Assembly: GCF_039541915.1 (NCBI RefSeq)
Contig: NZ_BAABHD010000024.1
Location: forward strand, 1-64,000
Reading direction: 5' to 3'
Source: Nibrella saemangeumensis
GTDB taxonomy: Bacteria; Bacteroidota; Bacteroidia; Cytophagales; Spirosomataceae
DNA length: 64,000 bases
Part shown: positions 9,338 to 17,303 of the stretch, piece by piece
Position numbering within the stretch: the stretch's first letter is position 1
Layout: each line of letters opens with the position of its first letter
Made by a program: the position numbers and the translations under genes
Notes under the pieces: generated by a model
What the model saw: the letters and a program-made list of their open reading frames with translations, nothing else
What the model was told of the DNA's origin: nothing
Database searches by the model: none

Positions 9338-11503
9338 CTATTTACAGTAGCGCTGATACTCCAGCAATTTAGGAGAAGGGTCGACACCGTTGGTCGCCAG
9401 AACCAGTACATCACTGGCAAACTGAGGAGAACACCCGTAACTATAGGCATACATCGTAAGCACTTGCCGAAGGGTACTCATGTCACCTATGGCGTATGCA
9501 CTGGTAGCAAATTCGTACAACACTGTTGCCGAAGCCCCGTTTTTTGCATAATAACCACCTTTCCAAATCCACCGGACGTAATCGGGTAATCTGTTTGCCT
9601 CACGAAAAATAGTACCAATCAGAAATACATTCTTTATACGATCATCACCGGATAGTTGAAGGAGATCCGGCTCAAAATTATACGCAGAGTCCAGCAACGA
9701 TCGTACCCTGATTTTCATTAATGTCGTTTCGGCAAAGGGTACCTTTCGCTCAGCTCTGTCAAAATATGCGTAGGCCTCCCGATAGCGTTTAAAATAGAAA
9801 TATAATTTACCCAGTTGAACATACGGACCCGGATTGGCCGGATTAATCGCAATAATTGATTGAAAATTTCGAATTGCTCCGGCATAATTTTTTGAACCGG
9901 TATTTAGTCCGGCTAATTTAGTAAGCAGGTATACAGAGGCTGGCCTTTTCCGGATCTCGTTCTCAATAAAATAAAATGCATAGCGGTTATAGTCATTCTT
10001 TAGATTCAGCGCCATATCACTATTCCGAATAGTAAACGCATAGTCATAAATTGGTGATACCATGGTGTAGTTTGCCGAAGCGTTTTTTTCGATAAGCGTC
10101 TTTATAATGTCGAGCTTTGTCTCAGGGTTTGTAGTAGCAGCAAATTTCCGGGTAAGCAGGTATGCCTGAAAGGTGTCATTGACACTCTGCGTAAACAAAC
10201 AAAAGCCAGAAATTACACAGGCGGCACCTAACAGATTCAGTAAACGCTTATCAGCAATCCGGTATACGTGGGTTGAGGGTAGGTTATTCAGCACATAGAG
10301 TGCGATAAAAATAAATAGTATCCAGTTGGGCAGGTTATCAATATTTAAAAACAGATAAATAATAGAACCAATCCACCAGGCTGTCAGTATGGCCTTTTGG
10401 TGTTGGCTCAGGGTTGTTTTCCAGATATACCACAACAGCGTGCCCCAAAGAAATATATAACAGCAGCCACTTAGTATACCGCCGTGGACAAACCAATCCA
10501 GAAATACATTATGACTGCGATCATACAGGAGCGGAGCAACACTATGGGCACCCACCTGGTATTTATCATAAACATATACGAAATTATCAGCGCCCCACCC
10601 AAACACCGGCCTTTCTTTAATACCAGCCACGGCTATTTTCCATAATCTGAGCCTGTCGGTTAACGTATGCGCATTGGTCAGGGAATATAAAAGCCGGTTA
10701 TAATAAAAGATAGTCAGGGTACATCCTGTGACGAGCAGTCCAGCCAAAAAGACCACCAGTGTTTTTGGCTTACTTGTAACCCAATAACCCAGCTCATGCC
10801 TTTGCAGGAACAGGTAAACAAAGACTCCAGCCAAAAGGCCAATATAAGTTGTTCTGGTAAAGGTGAAAAATACTCCAACAAGGAGGATGAGCACGCCTGC
10901 ACTAAAAATGAAGGCGTTTTTCTGGAAAAGAGCAGGCGTATCAGCAACTAAAAAAAGCAACGCTATACTACTCAGTAAATAATGGGAGAGATAGGAAGGA
11001 TTACCCAGGGAAGATGACAGGCGCTGGGGTCCAAACTCTTTTTCAAACAGTAAGCCTCCCAGGGTAACAGCAATAGCCACAGCGACCCAGGCATAAAAGA
11101 TGAGGCACCAATTTTCTTTACTGACCGTGACCGTTGAACAGCAAATAAATAAAAGGCATAAGGCAAAATAGTACCAAAAACCCTCCATCCGGTCAAACGT
11201 TGAGTAGAGGCTCATAGGCTGATCATAGGCGAAAAAGTAACTGATCAAAAGAGAGCCTGTGAACAACAGAAACGCCAGGGATAAAAAGTTATAGTTAACT
11301 CTTCTTATGTCTTGCCTGAAAACAACGGGTAGTGCACTAAGAACAATCACAAAAAACGAGAAAAACAAGTACTTGGGTACACGGAACTTAGCATATCCCT
11401 GCAGGTCAAATACACCTGGGGTCAGGGTTAACAATAGCATACAGACCACCAGAACCTGTTGAGGTTTTATGCTATTTTTTATCGAAGATAAAGAGGTATG
11501 CAT
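9338..11503 (-). CDS. O-antigen ligase-like membrane protein with C-terminal TPR region
   Basis: The 721-residue protein has about a dozen hydrophobic segments in residues 15-420 and then a soluble C-terminal half. The Wzy_C/O-antigen ligase signature lies near residues 290-350: RLRLWKIAVAGIKERPVFGWG, then a periplasmic-type loop with DRSHNVFLDWFVHGGI. Family members join or polymerise lipid-linked glycans at the outer face of the inner membrane. Residues about 540-600 look like tetratricopeptide repeats (NPANPGPYVQLGKLYFYFKRYREA), a combination common in Bacteroidota and Gram-positive relatives. No glycan gene cluster surrounds it, so its polymer is unknown. It is transcribed alone. Confidence 0.85.
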   Translation of the reverse strand: MHTSLSSIKNSIKPQQVLVVCMLLLTLTPGVFDLQGYAKFRVPKYLFFSFFVIVLSALPVVFRQDIRRVNYNFLSLAFLLFTGSLLISYFFAYDQPMSLYSTFDRMEGFWYYFALCLLFICCSTVTVSKENWCLIFYAWVAVAIAVTLGGLLFEKEFGPQRLSSSLGNPSYLSHYLLSSIALLFLVADTPALFQKNAFIFSAGVLILLVGVFFTFTRTTYIGLLAGVFVYLFLQRHELGYWVTSKPKTLVVFLAGLLVTGCTLTIFYYNRLLYSLTNAHTLTDRLRLWKIAVAGIKERPVFGWGADNFVYVYDKYQVGAHSVAPLLYDRSHNVFLDWFVHGGILSGCCYIFLWGTLLWYIWKTTLSQHQKAILTAWWIGSIIYLFLNIDNLPNWILFIFIALYVLNNLPSTHVYRIADKRLLNLLGAACVISGFCLFTQSVNDTFQAYLLTRKFAATTNPETKLDIIKTLIEKNASANYTMVSPIYDYAFTIRNSDMALNLKNDYNRYAFYFIENEIRKRPASVYLLTKLAGLNTGSKNYAGAIRNFQSIIAINPANPGPYVQLGKLYFYFKRYREAYAYFDRAERKVPFAETTLMKIRVRSLLDSAYNFEPDLLQLSGDDRIKNVFLIGTIFREANRLPDYVRWIWKGGYYAKNGASATVLYEFATSAYAIGDMSTLRQVLTMYAYSYGCSPQFASDVLVLATNGVDPSPKLLEYQRYCK

Positions 11504-11632
11504 AAGACAAACTAAGCTTATATTCTCAGGCAGGGCAGTAATAAAAAAGTACAGAGAAATAGCCGGAGCAATCTTCCCTGTACTTTCCTGAAATTATCTA
11601 TAAAACCGGTATAGCTATTATATTTTAGGCTA

Positions 11633-11908
11633 TTAATTAGGCGTAACAGGCGTTGTAGGACATGGCCCCATCACATCCCCATGTTTCAGATGCCCCGCTA
11701 CTGCCGGTTCAGGTACTTCTATTGTATAAGTTGTTCCGTCTGGTTCTGTATGACAAAGTTGGACTTTTGCCGGAGGGCCGCCCCTGGCGTTAGACTGGTC
11801 TTTAGGAGTGACACCCATTAAGGAACCCGCGTCACCATCTTTTTGACAAGACAGAAGCGCGAAGGATACCATTGTAGTTAGACATAATGTGCTTAGAATC
11901 TTTTTCAT
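11633..11908 (-). CDS. Small lipoprotein with CH-x(n)-HLxHGD-x3-C motif
   Basis: This 91-residue protein has a lipoprotein signal (MKKILSTLCL through LLSC, Cys21). The mature part contains VQLCHTEPDG, then AVAGHLKHGDVMGPC. This spacing of Cys-His, His-x2-HGD and Cys recurs as a short module in many secreted bacterial proteins of unknown role and could bind a metal (inference). Its promoter at 12004-12050 carries the palindrome found at other sites near the NarL-type system, which ties it to that regulon. Function is not known. Confidence 0.82.
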   Translation of the reverse strand: MKKILSTLCLTTMVSFALLSCQKDGDAGSLMGVTPKDQSNARGGPPAKVQLCHTEPDGTTYTIEVPEPAVAGHLKHGDVMGPCPTTPVTPN

Positions 11909-12003
11909 ACTTTCAATTTTTAAATACTTTTCATGATAATTTTCCGATTTACGCCCTTTCTAATGATAGTTGCCGGACGTGATTCTATACGCGGTTCTGT
12001 CCG

Positions 12004-12050
12004 TAAAGCTGAGGAATCGCAGCGTTGCAATCAATACCCCAAAAGGGGTA
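12004..12050 (-). promoter_or_regulatory. Palindrome-bearing promoter of the small CHxxGD lipoprotein gene
   Basis: Read on the minus strand, TACCCCTTTTGGGGTA (12050 to 12035, a perfect palindrome) is followed by TTG (12034-12032), exactly 20 nt, then CAGCTTTA (12011-12004) as a -7 box. The gene starts about 95 bp further on. Sequence and spacing match the sites at 6794 and 13661. A NarL-type regulator as binder is inferred. Confidence 0.72.
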
Positions 12051-12083
12051 TTTTTCGTATGATTCTGGAATATAGTTTATAAG

Positions 12084-12728
12084 TTACAGCCCCAGGTCAT
12101 TGGCAAACTGGATGAGTTGGGCCACGCTGTTGATGTTGAGCTTGTAGTAGATATTTTTGCGGTGGGTCTTCACCGTTTCTTCCGACAGAAAAAGCTTCTC
12201 CGCTATTACCGAGGCCGGGAGGCCCAGCTTGATCAACTTAATGATTTCAATCTCACGACGGGAAAGGTTGTATCGCTTAATAAAGTCATCGTCTTTGTAC
12301 AACAGTTCTACGTGACCGTCCAAATCTGCATCGAAATACGTTTTGCCTTCCATTACCCGCTGCAGACAGAGGCTTAACTGCTTATTTGAGGCACTCTTCA
12401 GCAAATACCCCGGTACGCCGATCTGCTTCAGTTCATTGGCAAACTTCTCATAGCTATACATGGAAATAATTATGATCCGGACCGCCGGATACTCTTTGGC
12501 CAGTTGCCGGGCAATATCGATGCCGTTACGACCGGGCAGGTTGATGTCCAACAGCACGATCTCAGGCCGATGTTTGTGAATAGCCGGTACTACCTCAGGA
12601 CCAGTATACACCTGGTCGACGACCTGATAAGGACTGCCTTCGTAGGTGAGTAACTTCTTGAGGCCATCGTTAAAAAGCTGATGGTCGTCTGCGATGACTA
12701 TGTTGATAGCGTTTCCTTCCCAAGCCAT
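12084..12728 (-). CDS. NarL/FixJ-family response regulator
   Basis: A receiver domain (about residues 8-120; INIVIADDH acidic pair, phospho-acceptor Asp in IVLLDINLPGRNG, KSAS near the end) is joined to a LuxR-type helix-turn-helix (LSRREIEIIKLIKLG through VKTHRKNIYYKLNI). Phosphorylation by the upstream kinase would switch DNA binding. I chose ATG at 12728 because it begins just before the receiver fold; the frame stays open 15 codons further. The start lies inside the kinase gene (59-nt overlap), so the two are co-translated. Four nearby promoters carry a 7-2-7 palindrome of the kind NarL-family proteins bind. Confidence 0.92.
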   Translation of the reverse strand: MAWEGNAINIVIADDHQLFNDGLKKLLTYEGSPYQVVDQVYTGPEVVPAIHKHRPEIVLLDINLPGRNGIDIARQLAKEYPAVRIIIISMYSYEKFANELKQIGVPGYLLKSASNKQLSLCLQRVMEGKTYFDADLDGHVELLYKDDDFIKRYNLSRREIEIIKLIKLGLPASVIAEKLFLSEETVKTHRKNIYYKLNINSVAQLIQFANDLGL

Positions 12729-13584
12729 ACAGTTTTTTCTTAATTGGTATCTCCAAGGTAATGGTGGTACCACTCTCCCCCGAGTCGATCAGTAATTTTG
12801 CGTTCAGGAAGGCTACCCGCGAGCGGATGTTCCGCAGTCCCGTTCCCGCCAGTTCATGCTGCACGGGATCGGGGTAGCCCCTGCTGTCATCTTCAACCAA
12901 TAAAGTGACATAGTTAGGATAAAAAATTAATTGTACGGTCACCTGCCGGGCGTTGGCGTGCCGAATGGCATTGCTGATCAGCTCCAGGGCAATGCGGTAA
13001 ACGACGAGTTCCGTTTCGTGATGCAGGCGCTGCTGCTCGCCGTAGGTAATAAAGATGCACGCCAGGCCCGAACGGGCTTCGGCGCGTTTGACAGTCTCGC
13101 GAATGGCTTCGGTCAGGCCCAGCGTCATGAATTCGGGCGGCATCAGGTGGTGGGCGATCCCCCGAAGATCCTGAATGGCTTTGTCGATCAGGCGAATGGG
13201 GCCGCTAACATCCTGCCGGAGAGCCGGTATGGCCTCCAATTCACTTTTGATGACCGACAGGGTTGCTCCTACATCGTCGTGCAGGTCAACGGCCAGCCGC
13301 CGGCGCTCTTCTTCCTGTACCCGCAAGACCTGTTGCATCTGGCGGCAGTGTCGGCGCTGGGTATAATAATTAAACAAAGCCACGGCTATCAGCAGCACCA
13401 TCAGGGGCAGCAGCCGGAACCACCAGACTTCCCACAAATCGACGAGGCCCTGTTCATATAACCCATGATCCAGCTTATAATCCTGACCAACCAGTTGCGC
13501 AGTCAGGGGCAGTCCGAGCAGAAGCAGCCCGAGCAAAACGGCCCGGTATCGATAACGGCGGAATGGCAGAAAAATCTGTGGCAT
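12670..13584 (-). CDS. NarL-type sensor histidine kinase (HisKA_3)
   Basis: From ATG 13584 the protein is 304 residues: a charged N-terminus and hydrophobic helix (about 14-28), a short exported loop, a second helix (about 58-74), then a coiled segment leading to the H-box ERRRLAVDLHDDVGATLS and an HATPase domain ending with GTTITLEIP. The sensing loop is only about 30 residues, so the signal may be in the membrane. The reading frame is open up to TTG 13632, with ATGs at 13626 and 13620; because the predicted transcription start is near 13626, a start at 13620 or 13584 is more likely. It overlaps its response regulator gene, and its promoter shares the palindrome, which suggests autoregulation. 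Confidence 0.88.
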   Translation of the reverse strand: MPQIFLPFRRYRYRAVLLGLLLLGLPLTAQLVGQDYKLDHGLYEQGLVDLWEVWWFRLLPLMVLLIAVALFNYYTQRRHCRQMQQVLRVQEEERRRLAVDLHDDVGATLSVIKSELEAIPALRQDVSGPIRLIDKAIQDLRGIAHHLMPPEFMTLGLTEAIRETVKRAEARSGLACIFITYGEQQRLHHETELVVYRIALELISNAIRHANARQVTVQLIFYPNYVTLLVEDDSRGYPDPVQHELAGTGLRNIRSRVAFLNAKLLIDSGESGTTITLEIPIKKKLYGLGRKRYQHSHRRRPSAF

Positions 13585-13629
13585 ACATAGGATCGAAAAC
13601 AGGATGCTTCCAGGTACCATCCTCATCCC

Positions 13630-13707
13630 CAAAAGTATATCTTCTGATTTTAGCGGAAAATACCCCTTTTAGGGTATTGTTAAACCGGCCTAAAAAAACC
13701 AACTTTG
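13630..13707. promoter_or_regulatory. Divergent promoter pair sharing one palindromic operator
   Basis: The palindrome at 13661-13676 (TACCCCTTTTAGGGTA) serves both directions. Plus strand: TTG 13677-13679, 20 nt, CAACTTTG 13700-13707, toward the DUF1059 gene. Minus strand: TTT 13660-13658 in the -33 position, 20 nt, TACTTTTG (13637-13630), a full TAnnTTTG match, toward the kinase-regulator genes. Identical spacing on both sides is direct evidence that the palindrome is placed relative to the -33 elements. Autoregulation by the response regulator is inferred. Confidence 0.75.
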
Positions 13708-13744
13708 ATTGAAAAATTCCAGAAGACCGTTAATCACCATAACC

Positions 13745-13915
13745 ATGAAAGTACTCCACTGCAAAGACCTGGGGTTCGACTGCCCCGGCATCGTCAAAGC
13801 CGACAGTGAAAATGAAGTGCTGCAACAGGCCGCCCAGCACGCTCAGGAAGTCCACCAGGTGCAGATAACGCCCGAGATGGCCGAACAGGCCAAAACGCTC
13901 ATCAGAGACGAATAG
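13745..13915 (+). CDS. DUF1059 family small protein
   Basis: The 56-residue protein matches DUF1059: MKVLHCKDLGFDCPGIV with two conserved Cys, then alternating acidic and Gln-rich helices ending TLIRDE. The family is small, soluble and of unknown role; the paired Cys may bind metal or respond to redox (inference). I use ATG 13745 and not the upstream codon at 13709, because the -7 box ends at 13707 and the upstream start would coincide with the predicted transcription start. First gene after the divergent palindromic promoter, 26 bp before the DsrE-like gene. Confidence 0.86.
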   Translation: MKVLHCKDLGFDCPGIVKADSENEVLQQAAQHAQEVHQVQITPEMAEQAKTLIRDE

Positions 13916-13941
13916 GCGTTCTGCTCAACACAGCCAACTTC

Positions 13942-14421
13942 ATGAAAACAATTTGTCTTGTTTTAGGCCTGATCCTGTCTGCCCTGGGTGGACAGGCTCA
14001 AACCGGCCTGGCGGCTTCCGCGCAGCCGGAGAGCCGTACTGCTAAACCCAAAGCTCCCACCATGAAAATTCTTGTACACGTCACCCACGGCCCGGAAGAC
14101 CCCACGCGGGCCGCCCTGGCGTTTCTGGTCGCCAAAGCCGCCCTGGAAGAAGGCCATACGGTTTCCCTGTTTCTGGCGGGTAACGCTGTGCTGCTGCTGC
14201 GCGATAAAGAGATGGATACCGTGGAGGGCGTAGGCACCGGAAAACTAAAGGAACACTACGAAGCCATTGTCAAAAGTGGCGGCCGGTTTTACCTCTCCGG
14301 CATGTCGGCCAAAGCCAGGGGTATGACCGACGACGACATAAAAGGCAAACCGGCCGAGTTTGCCATGCCGAAGGTGCTGGTGCAGCTCTCTGTCGACCAC
14401 GACCGGATGTTTACGTACTAA
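13942..14421 (+). CDS. DsrE/DsrF-like family protein with signal peptide
   Basis: Residues about 41-159 form a DsrE-like fold (MKILVHVTHGPEDPTRAALA, FLAGNAVLLL, GGRFYLSGMSAKARGM). Characterised members act in sulfur relay with a conserved Cys, but the usual Cys position here reads FYLSGMSA, so there is none. The first 40 residues look like a signal peptide (hydrophobic 4-16, AQTG) plus a linker; an alternative start at ATG 14062 would give a cytoplasmic protein. It follows DUF1059 by 26 bp and likely shares its palindrome-controlled promoter. Lack of Cys and probable export argue against a classic sulfur-carrier role. Confidence 0.84.
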   Translation: MKTICLVLGLILSALGGQAQTGLAASAQPESRTAKPKAPTMKILVHVTHGPEDPTRAALAFLVAKAALEEGHTVSLFLAGNAVLLLRDKEMDTVEGVGTGKLKEHYEAIVKSGGRFYLSGMSAKARGMTDDDIKGKPAEFAMPKVLVQLSVDHDRMFTY

Positions 14422-14533
14422 ATTACTGTCTCGCGGACGATTACCCTGGTAGCCAACGGCAGCGCGGCTGTTGTAATCAAGCAGATCAACTGGTCAGTTC
14501 GCCGGCGGCAAAGAAATAGTCCTAAACTCTTTT

Positions 14534-15127
14534 ATGATGAGCCAACACTCAAGGCGTTCGTTCCTGAAGAAGGGCACCACAGCCTGCGCCGTTACGTCCC
14601 TGCTGGCCGCTACACTGCCGTCAACATCGCAAGAGAACCAGTGCGCCATGCAGGAAGTCAGCTTACTGTCGGATATGGCAGACTATCAGTATAAATCGCT
14701 CTGGGGAAATCTGAAAGGAATCACCGAGAAAGAAGCAGACTGGAAACCTAACCCTGAGTCGAATCCAATCCGCTGGGTAGTCGGTCATCTGTGCTGGTTT
14801 GAAGAATGGATGCCTGATGCTATTGAAAACAAAGGCCGCTACTTAACGGATAAAAATCCTTTGTCTGTTCAGGAGCCGACACTGGATGTACTGAAGGCTC
14901 GATTTGAAGCTGCACATACCCGGTCAAGAGAGGTAGTGAAGACTTTAACGCCGGAGATGCTGACCAAGGAGGTGATCTTCGTCGGCCGGGTACCGGTCAC
15001 TATTTTCAACTTATTCCAAACGCATTGTACCCATTTGGCTGGTCACCGGTACCAAGTCCGGTACATCCGGGGCACCTACAGCCGCGTGTTTCACGTCACC
15101 AACAAAGCCGATTTTGATCCCTGGTAA
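14534..15127 (+). CDS. DinB-like domain protein with twin-arginine signal
   Basis: The 197-residue protein has an N-terminal RRSFLKKG twin-arginine motif and a hydrophobic stretch, so it may be exported by Tat. The rest resembles the DinB/YfiT four-helix bundle, with WVVGHLCWFE and THCTHLAGHRYQVRYIRG providing the His positions that bind metal in this superfamily. Some members are thiol-dependent transferases; most are unassigned. ATG codons at 14534 and 14537 are both possible. The gap before it is 112 bp and it ends 1 bp before the start of the DUF2911 gene, so these two are probably co-transcribed. Confidence 0.84.
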   Translation: MMSQHSRRSFLKKGTTACAVTSLLAATLPSTSQENQCAMQEVSLLSDMADYQYKSLWGNLKGITEKEADWKPNPESNPIRWVVGHLCWFEEWMPDAIENKGRYLTDKNPLSVQEPTLDVLKARFEAAHTRSREVVKTLTPEMLTKEVIFVGRVPVTIFNLFQTHCTHLAGHRYQVRYIRGTYSRVFHVTNKADFDPW

Positions 15128-15128
15128 T

Positions 15129-16321
15129 ATGAAGCAAGAGTCAGATGCTTTGCTTTATTTATAGCGGCTTCTTTATTTGCTTATGGCGTCTGCCTGGGAC
15201 AGGGTAAACCGTACACGGCTTCGTTTGTCGGGACTTTTGGTCCGGATACCGCTTTTGTGGAAACGTACAATATGGTGAATAATCACCTGTACGGAAAGGT
15301 TCTGTTCCGGCTGTTCGACACGCACATAGGAGTATTCAGCATTCATTTCCATCCGGACGGTACCATTCGGGAGTACAGCATGACCGCTATGGACCCGCTG
15401 AACAGTTCGGTACCGCTTCAATCGAAAGAGGGCTGGCGGTTTCCGTACAGCCGGACCATGAGTTGTACCGGTGATACCTGTACGTTCTACATCTCTATGA
15501 TGGGTAGCCCAACCGAAGTAATACGGAAACAGGCGGCTAAGGGCATGGACTTCTACGGCGGTAGCAATCCTTTGTTCTCGCTGATGGAATGGACCTGTAT
15601 GCGACTGGCCAAATCGGGCAAACAGGCGTTGGGTTCCCTACACACGACCAATAGTGGTACCGTTAGCGATATCAGCGTTCGATACACCAGCCGGGATACC
15701 ATGGTGTTTGGTGGCCCCTTCATCGATTACCGACCTATCCGCGTTGATGCCAGCGGCCGCATACTCAGCACCGACGGCACCGGTACGCCGTACAACTTTA
15801 TCGTCACCAAACACCAACCTATTGATGTCGACCAGTTGGCGAAACGGATGGCCAAATCGCCCGGTATAGGATTCCCGTCGCCCAGGGATACCATACGGGC
15901 TACGATCCAAAACAGCCGGATTGAGATCGATTACGGCCGGCCGTTTAAGCGCGGACGGAAAATCTTCGGTAGCGTAATACCCTATGATTCGGTTTGGCGA
16001 ACAGGAGCCAATGCGGCAACGGTTCTTACGCTTCAGAACGGCATACGCATCGGCAAGACCATTATTCCGAAAGGCAAGTATAGCCTGTATACCATTCCCC
16101 GTCGGGACAGTTGGCTGCTTATTTTTAATACCGATACGACTACATGGCCTACCGATCCGAATAGAAGCAAAGAAGTAGCCCAAATTCCTCTTCATATAAG
16201 AACACTGACTACACCCAAAGAGCAGTTTACAATCGACATTCAGGAAACAAAGAAAGGTGGCATTCTGAAATTACAGTGGGATATAACGGAAGCATATACA
16301 ACTTTTGATATCATCAAATAA
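15129..16321 (+). CDS. DUF2911 secreted protein with apparent 1-nt frameshift in its signal peptide
   Basis: The C-terminal 150 residues are DUF2911 (IEIDYGRPFKRGRKIFG, WRTGANAATVL, IPKGKYSLYTIP). The uninterrupted frame has no ATG, GTG or TTG before GTG 15257. Reading that frame back to the stop at 15125-15127 gives a perfect signal peptide (RVRCFALFIAASLFAYG then CLGQG). The ATG at 15129 is out by one base: ATGAAGCA would need to be ATGAAAGCA. So either one A was lost in the genome or in the assembly, or translation starts at the GTG without a signal. The ATG begins 1 bp after the DinB-like gene, as expected of an operon gene. The role of DUF2911 is unknown. Confidence 0.78.
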
Positions 16322-16352
16322 TCCAGAGAATCCTTTACTAAACTATTTACCA

Positions 16353-17234
16353 ATGAAAAAGACGTTTATCGCATGCTGCGTGCTGCTGCTCTCGCATAGC
16401 ATCCAGGCCCAATCCTTCAAGGCAGCCGACGTTGAAGCCGTCGATCAGCAGATTTACGACGCCCTACGGGCCAGAGACCTCAATGCCTTCTTTAAGAATA
16501 TGGCTACTGACGCGGTCATCTACGGCACCGATCCAGCTGACCGGTGGCCGATGGATGTTTTCCGGAAACGGGTAGAAGAGGATTTTAAAAGTAACCGGCT
16601 GAACCTGGACGTAAAAACGTTGTCGCGAGAGGTTATGCCTCTGGCAGGCGGCCGTGTTGCGGTGGTGACCAAGCAGACACAATGGCCCTTTGCCAAAGCT
16701 CCTGTGCGGGAGGTAGCTGTTTATGAAAACACTAACGGCTGGAAACTGAAAAATATGTCGCTGGCCCTGTTACTGCCTGACCAGCAACTGCCGGCACTGA
16801 ATCAGCTGGTTACATCCGCATCAGCGGGGAATGTTTCAACGGCAGGAGCGGCTTCTATGCCAAGGGCGGGGCAGAACCAGCCGATGGCGATCTGGATCAA
16901 CTACGTAAAACCAGACAGAAAGCAGCAGTTTGAGCAGTACATCGAGCGGTTCTGGCAGGTGTGCGATCAGGCGCTGCAGGCCGGCAAGATGCCTAAACAG
17001 GAAGCGGACGCGTGCCGGCAAGTGCGGGTGCAGTACCCGTCGAAGCCAAACGCGGACGGGACTCTGTCGTATATCTTCATGGCCGATCCGTATGATCCGG
17101 CCAACAACTACGAAATGGGGCATTACATGCGCTTCGGTCTCCCGGAGGAAGAAGCCAAAAAGCTGGAAAAGCTATACGATGACGCACAGGCCCGGCCCCA
17201 GGAAGGTCTGTATGTGCAGCAGAAAAAATACTGA
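16353..17234 (+). CDS. Secreted SnoaL/DUF4440-like protein with second C-terminal domain
   Basis: From ATG 16353 the protein has 293 residues with a clear signal peptide (MKKTFIACCVLLLSHSIQAQ). Residues about 22-140 look like an NTF2/SnoaL-type fold (VDQQIYDALRARDLNAFFKNM). The remainder (about 180-293, beginning MAIWINYVKPDRKQQFEQYI) resembles a small ferredoxin-like/ABM-type domain that I cannot name securely. The frame is open further upstream to 16305, overlapping the previous stop, but that extension has no signal-like character. The gene lies 31 bp after DUF2911. Function unknown. Confidence 0.82.
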   Translation: MKKTFIACCVLLLSHSIQAQSFKAADVEAVDQQIYDALRARDLNAFFKNMATDAVIYGTDPADRWPMDVFRKRVEEDFKSNRLNLDVKTLSREVMPLAGGRVAVVTKQTQWPFAKAPVREVAVYENTNGWKLKNMSLALLLPDQQLPALNQLVTSASAGNVSTAGAASMPRAGQNQPMAIWINYVKPDRKQQFEQYIERFWQVCDQALQAGKMPKQEADACRQVRVQYPSKPNADGTLSYIFMADPYDPANNYEMGHYMRFGLPEEEAKKLEKLYDDAQARPQEGLYVQQKKY

Positions 17235-17303
17235 ACCTACAGCCGCAGCGCTTGTTAAAAACCAGTGCGATTGAATAACTTGCCGCCGAATTGCTTACTA
17301 TCC

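Noticed and set aside
12051..12081. Plus-strand promoter from the 12.04-kb palindrome
   Set aside because: A weak TAGTTTAT box lies at 19 nt, but it would point into the 3' end of the regulator gene with no gene to serve.
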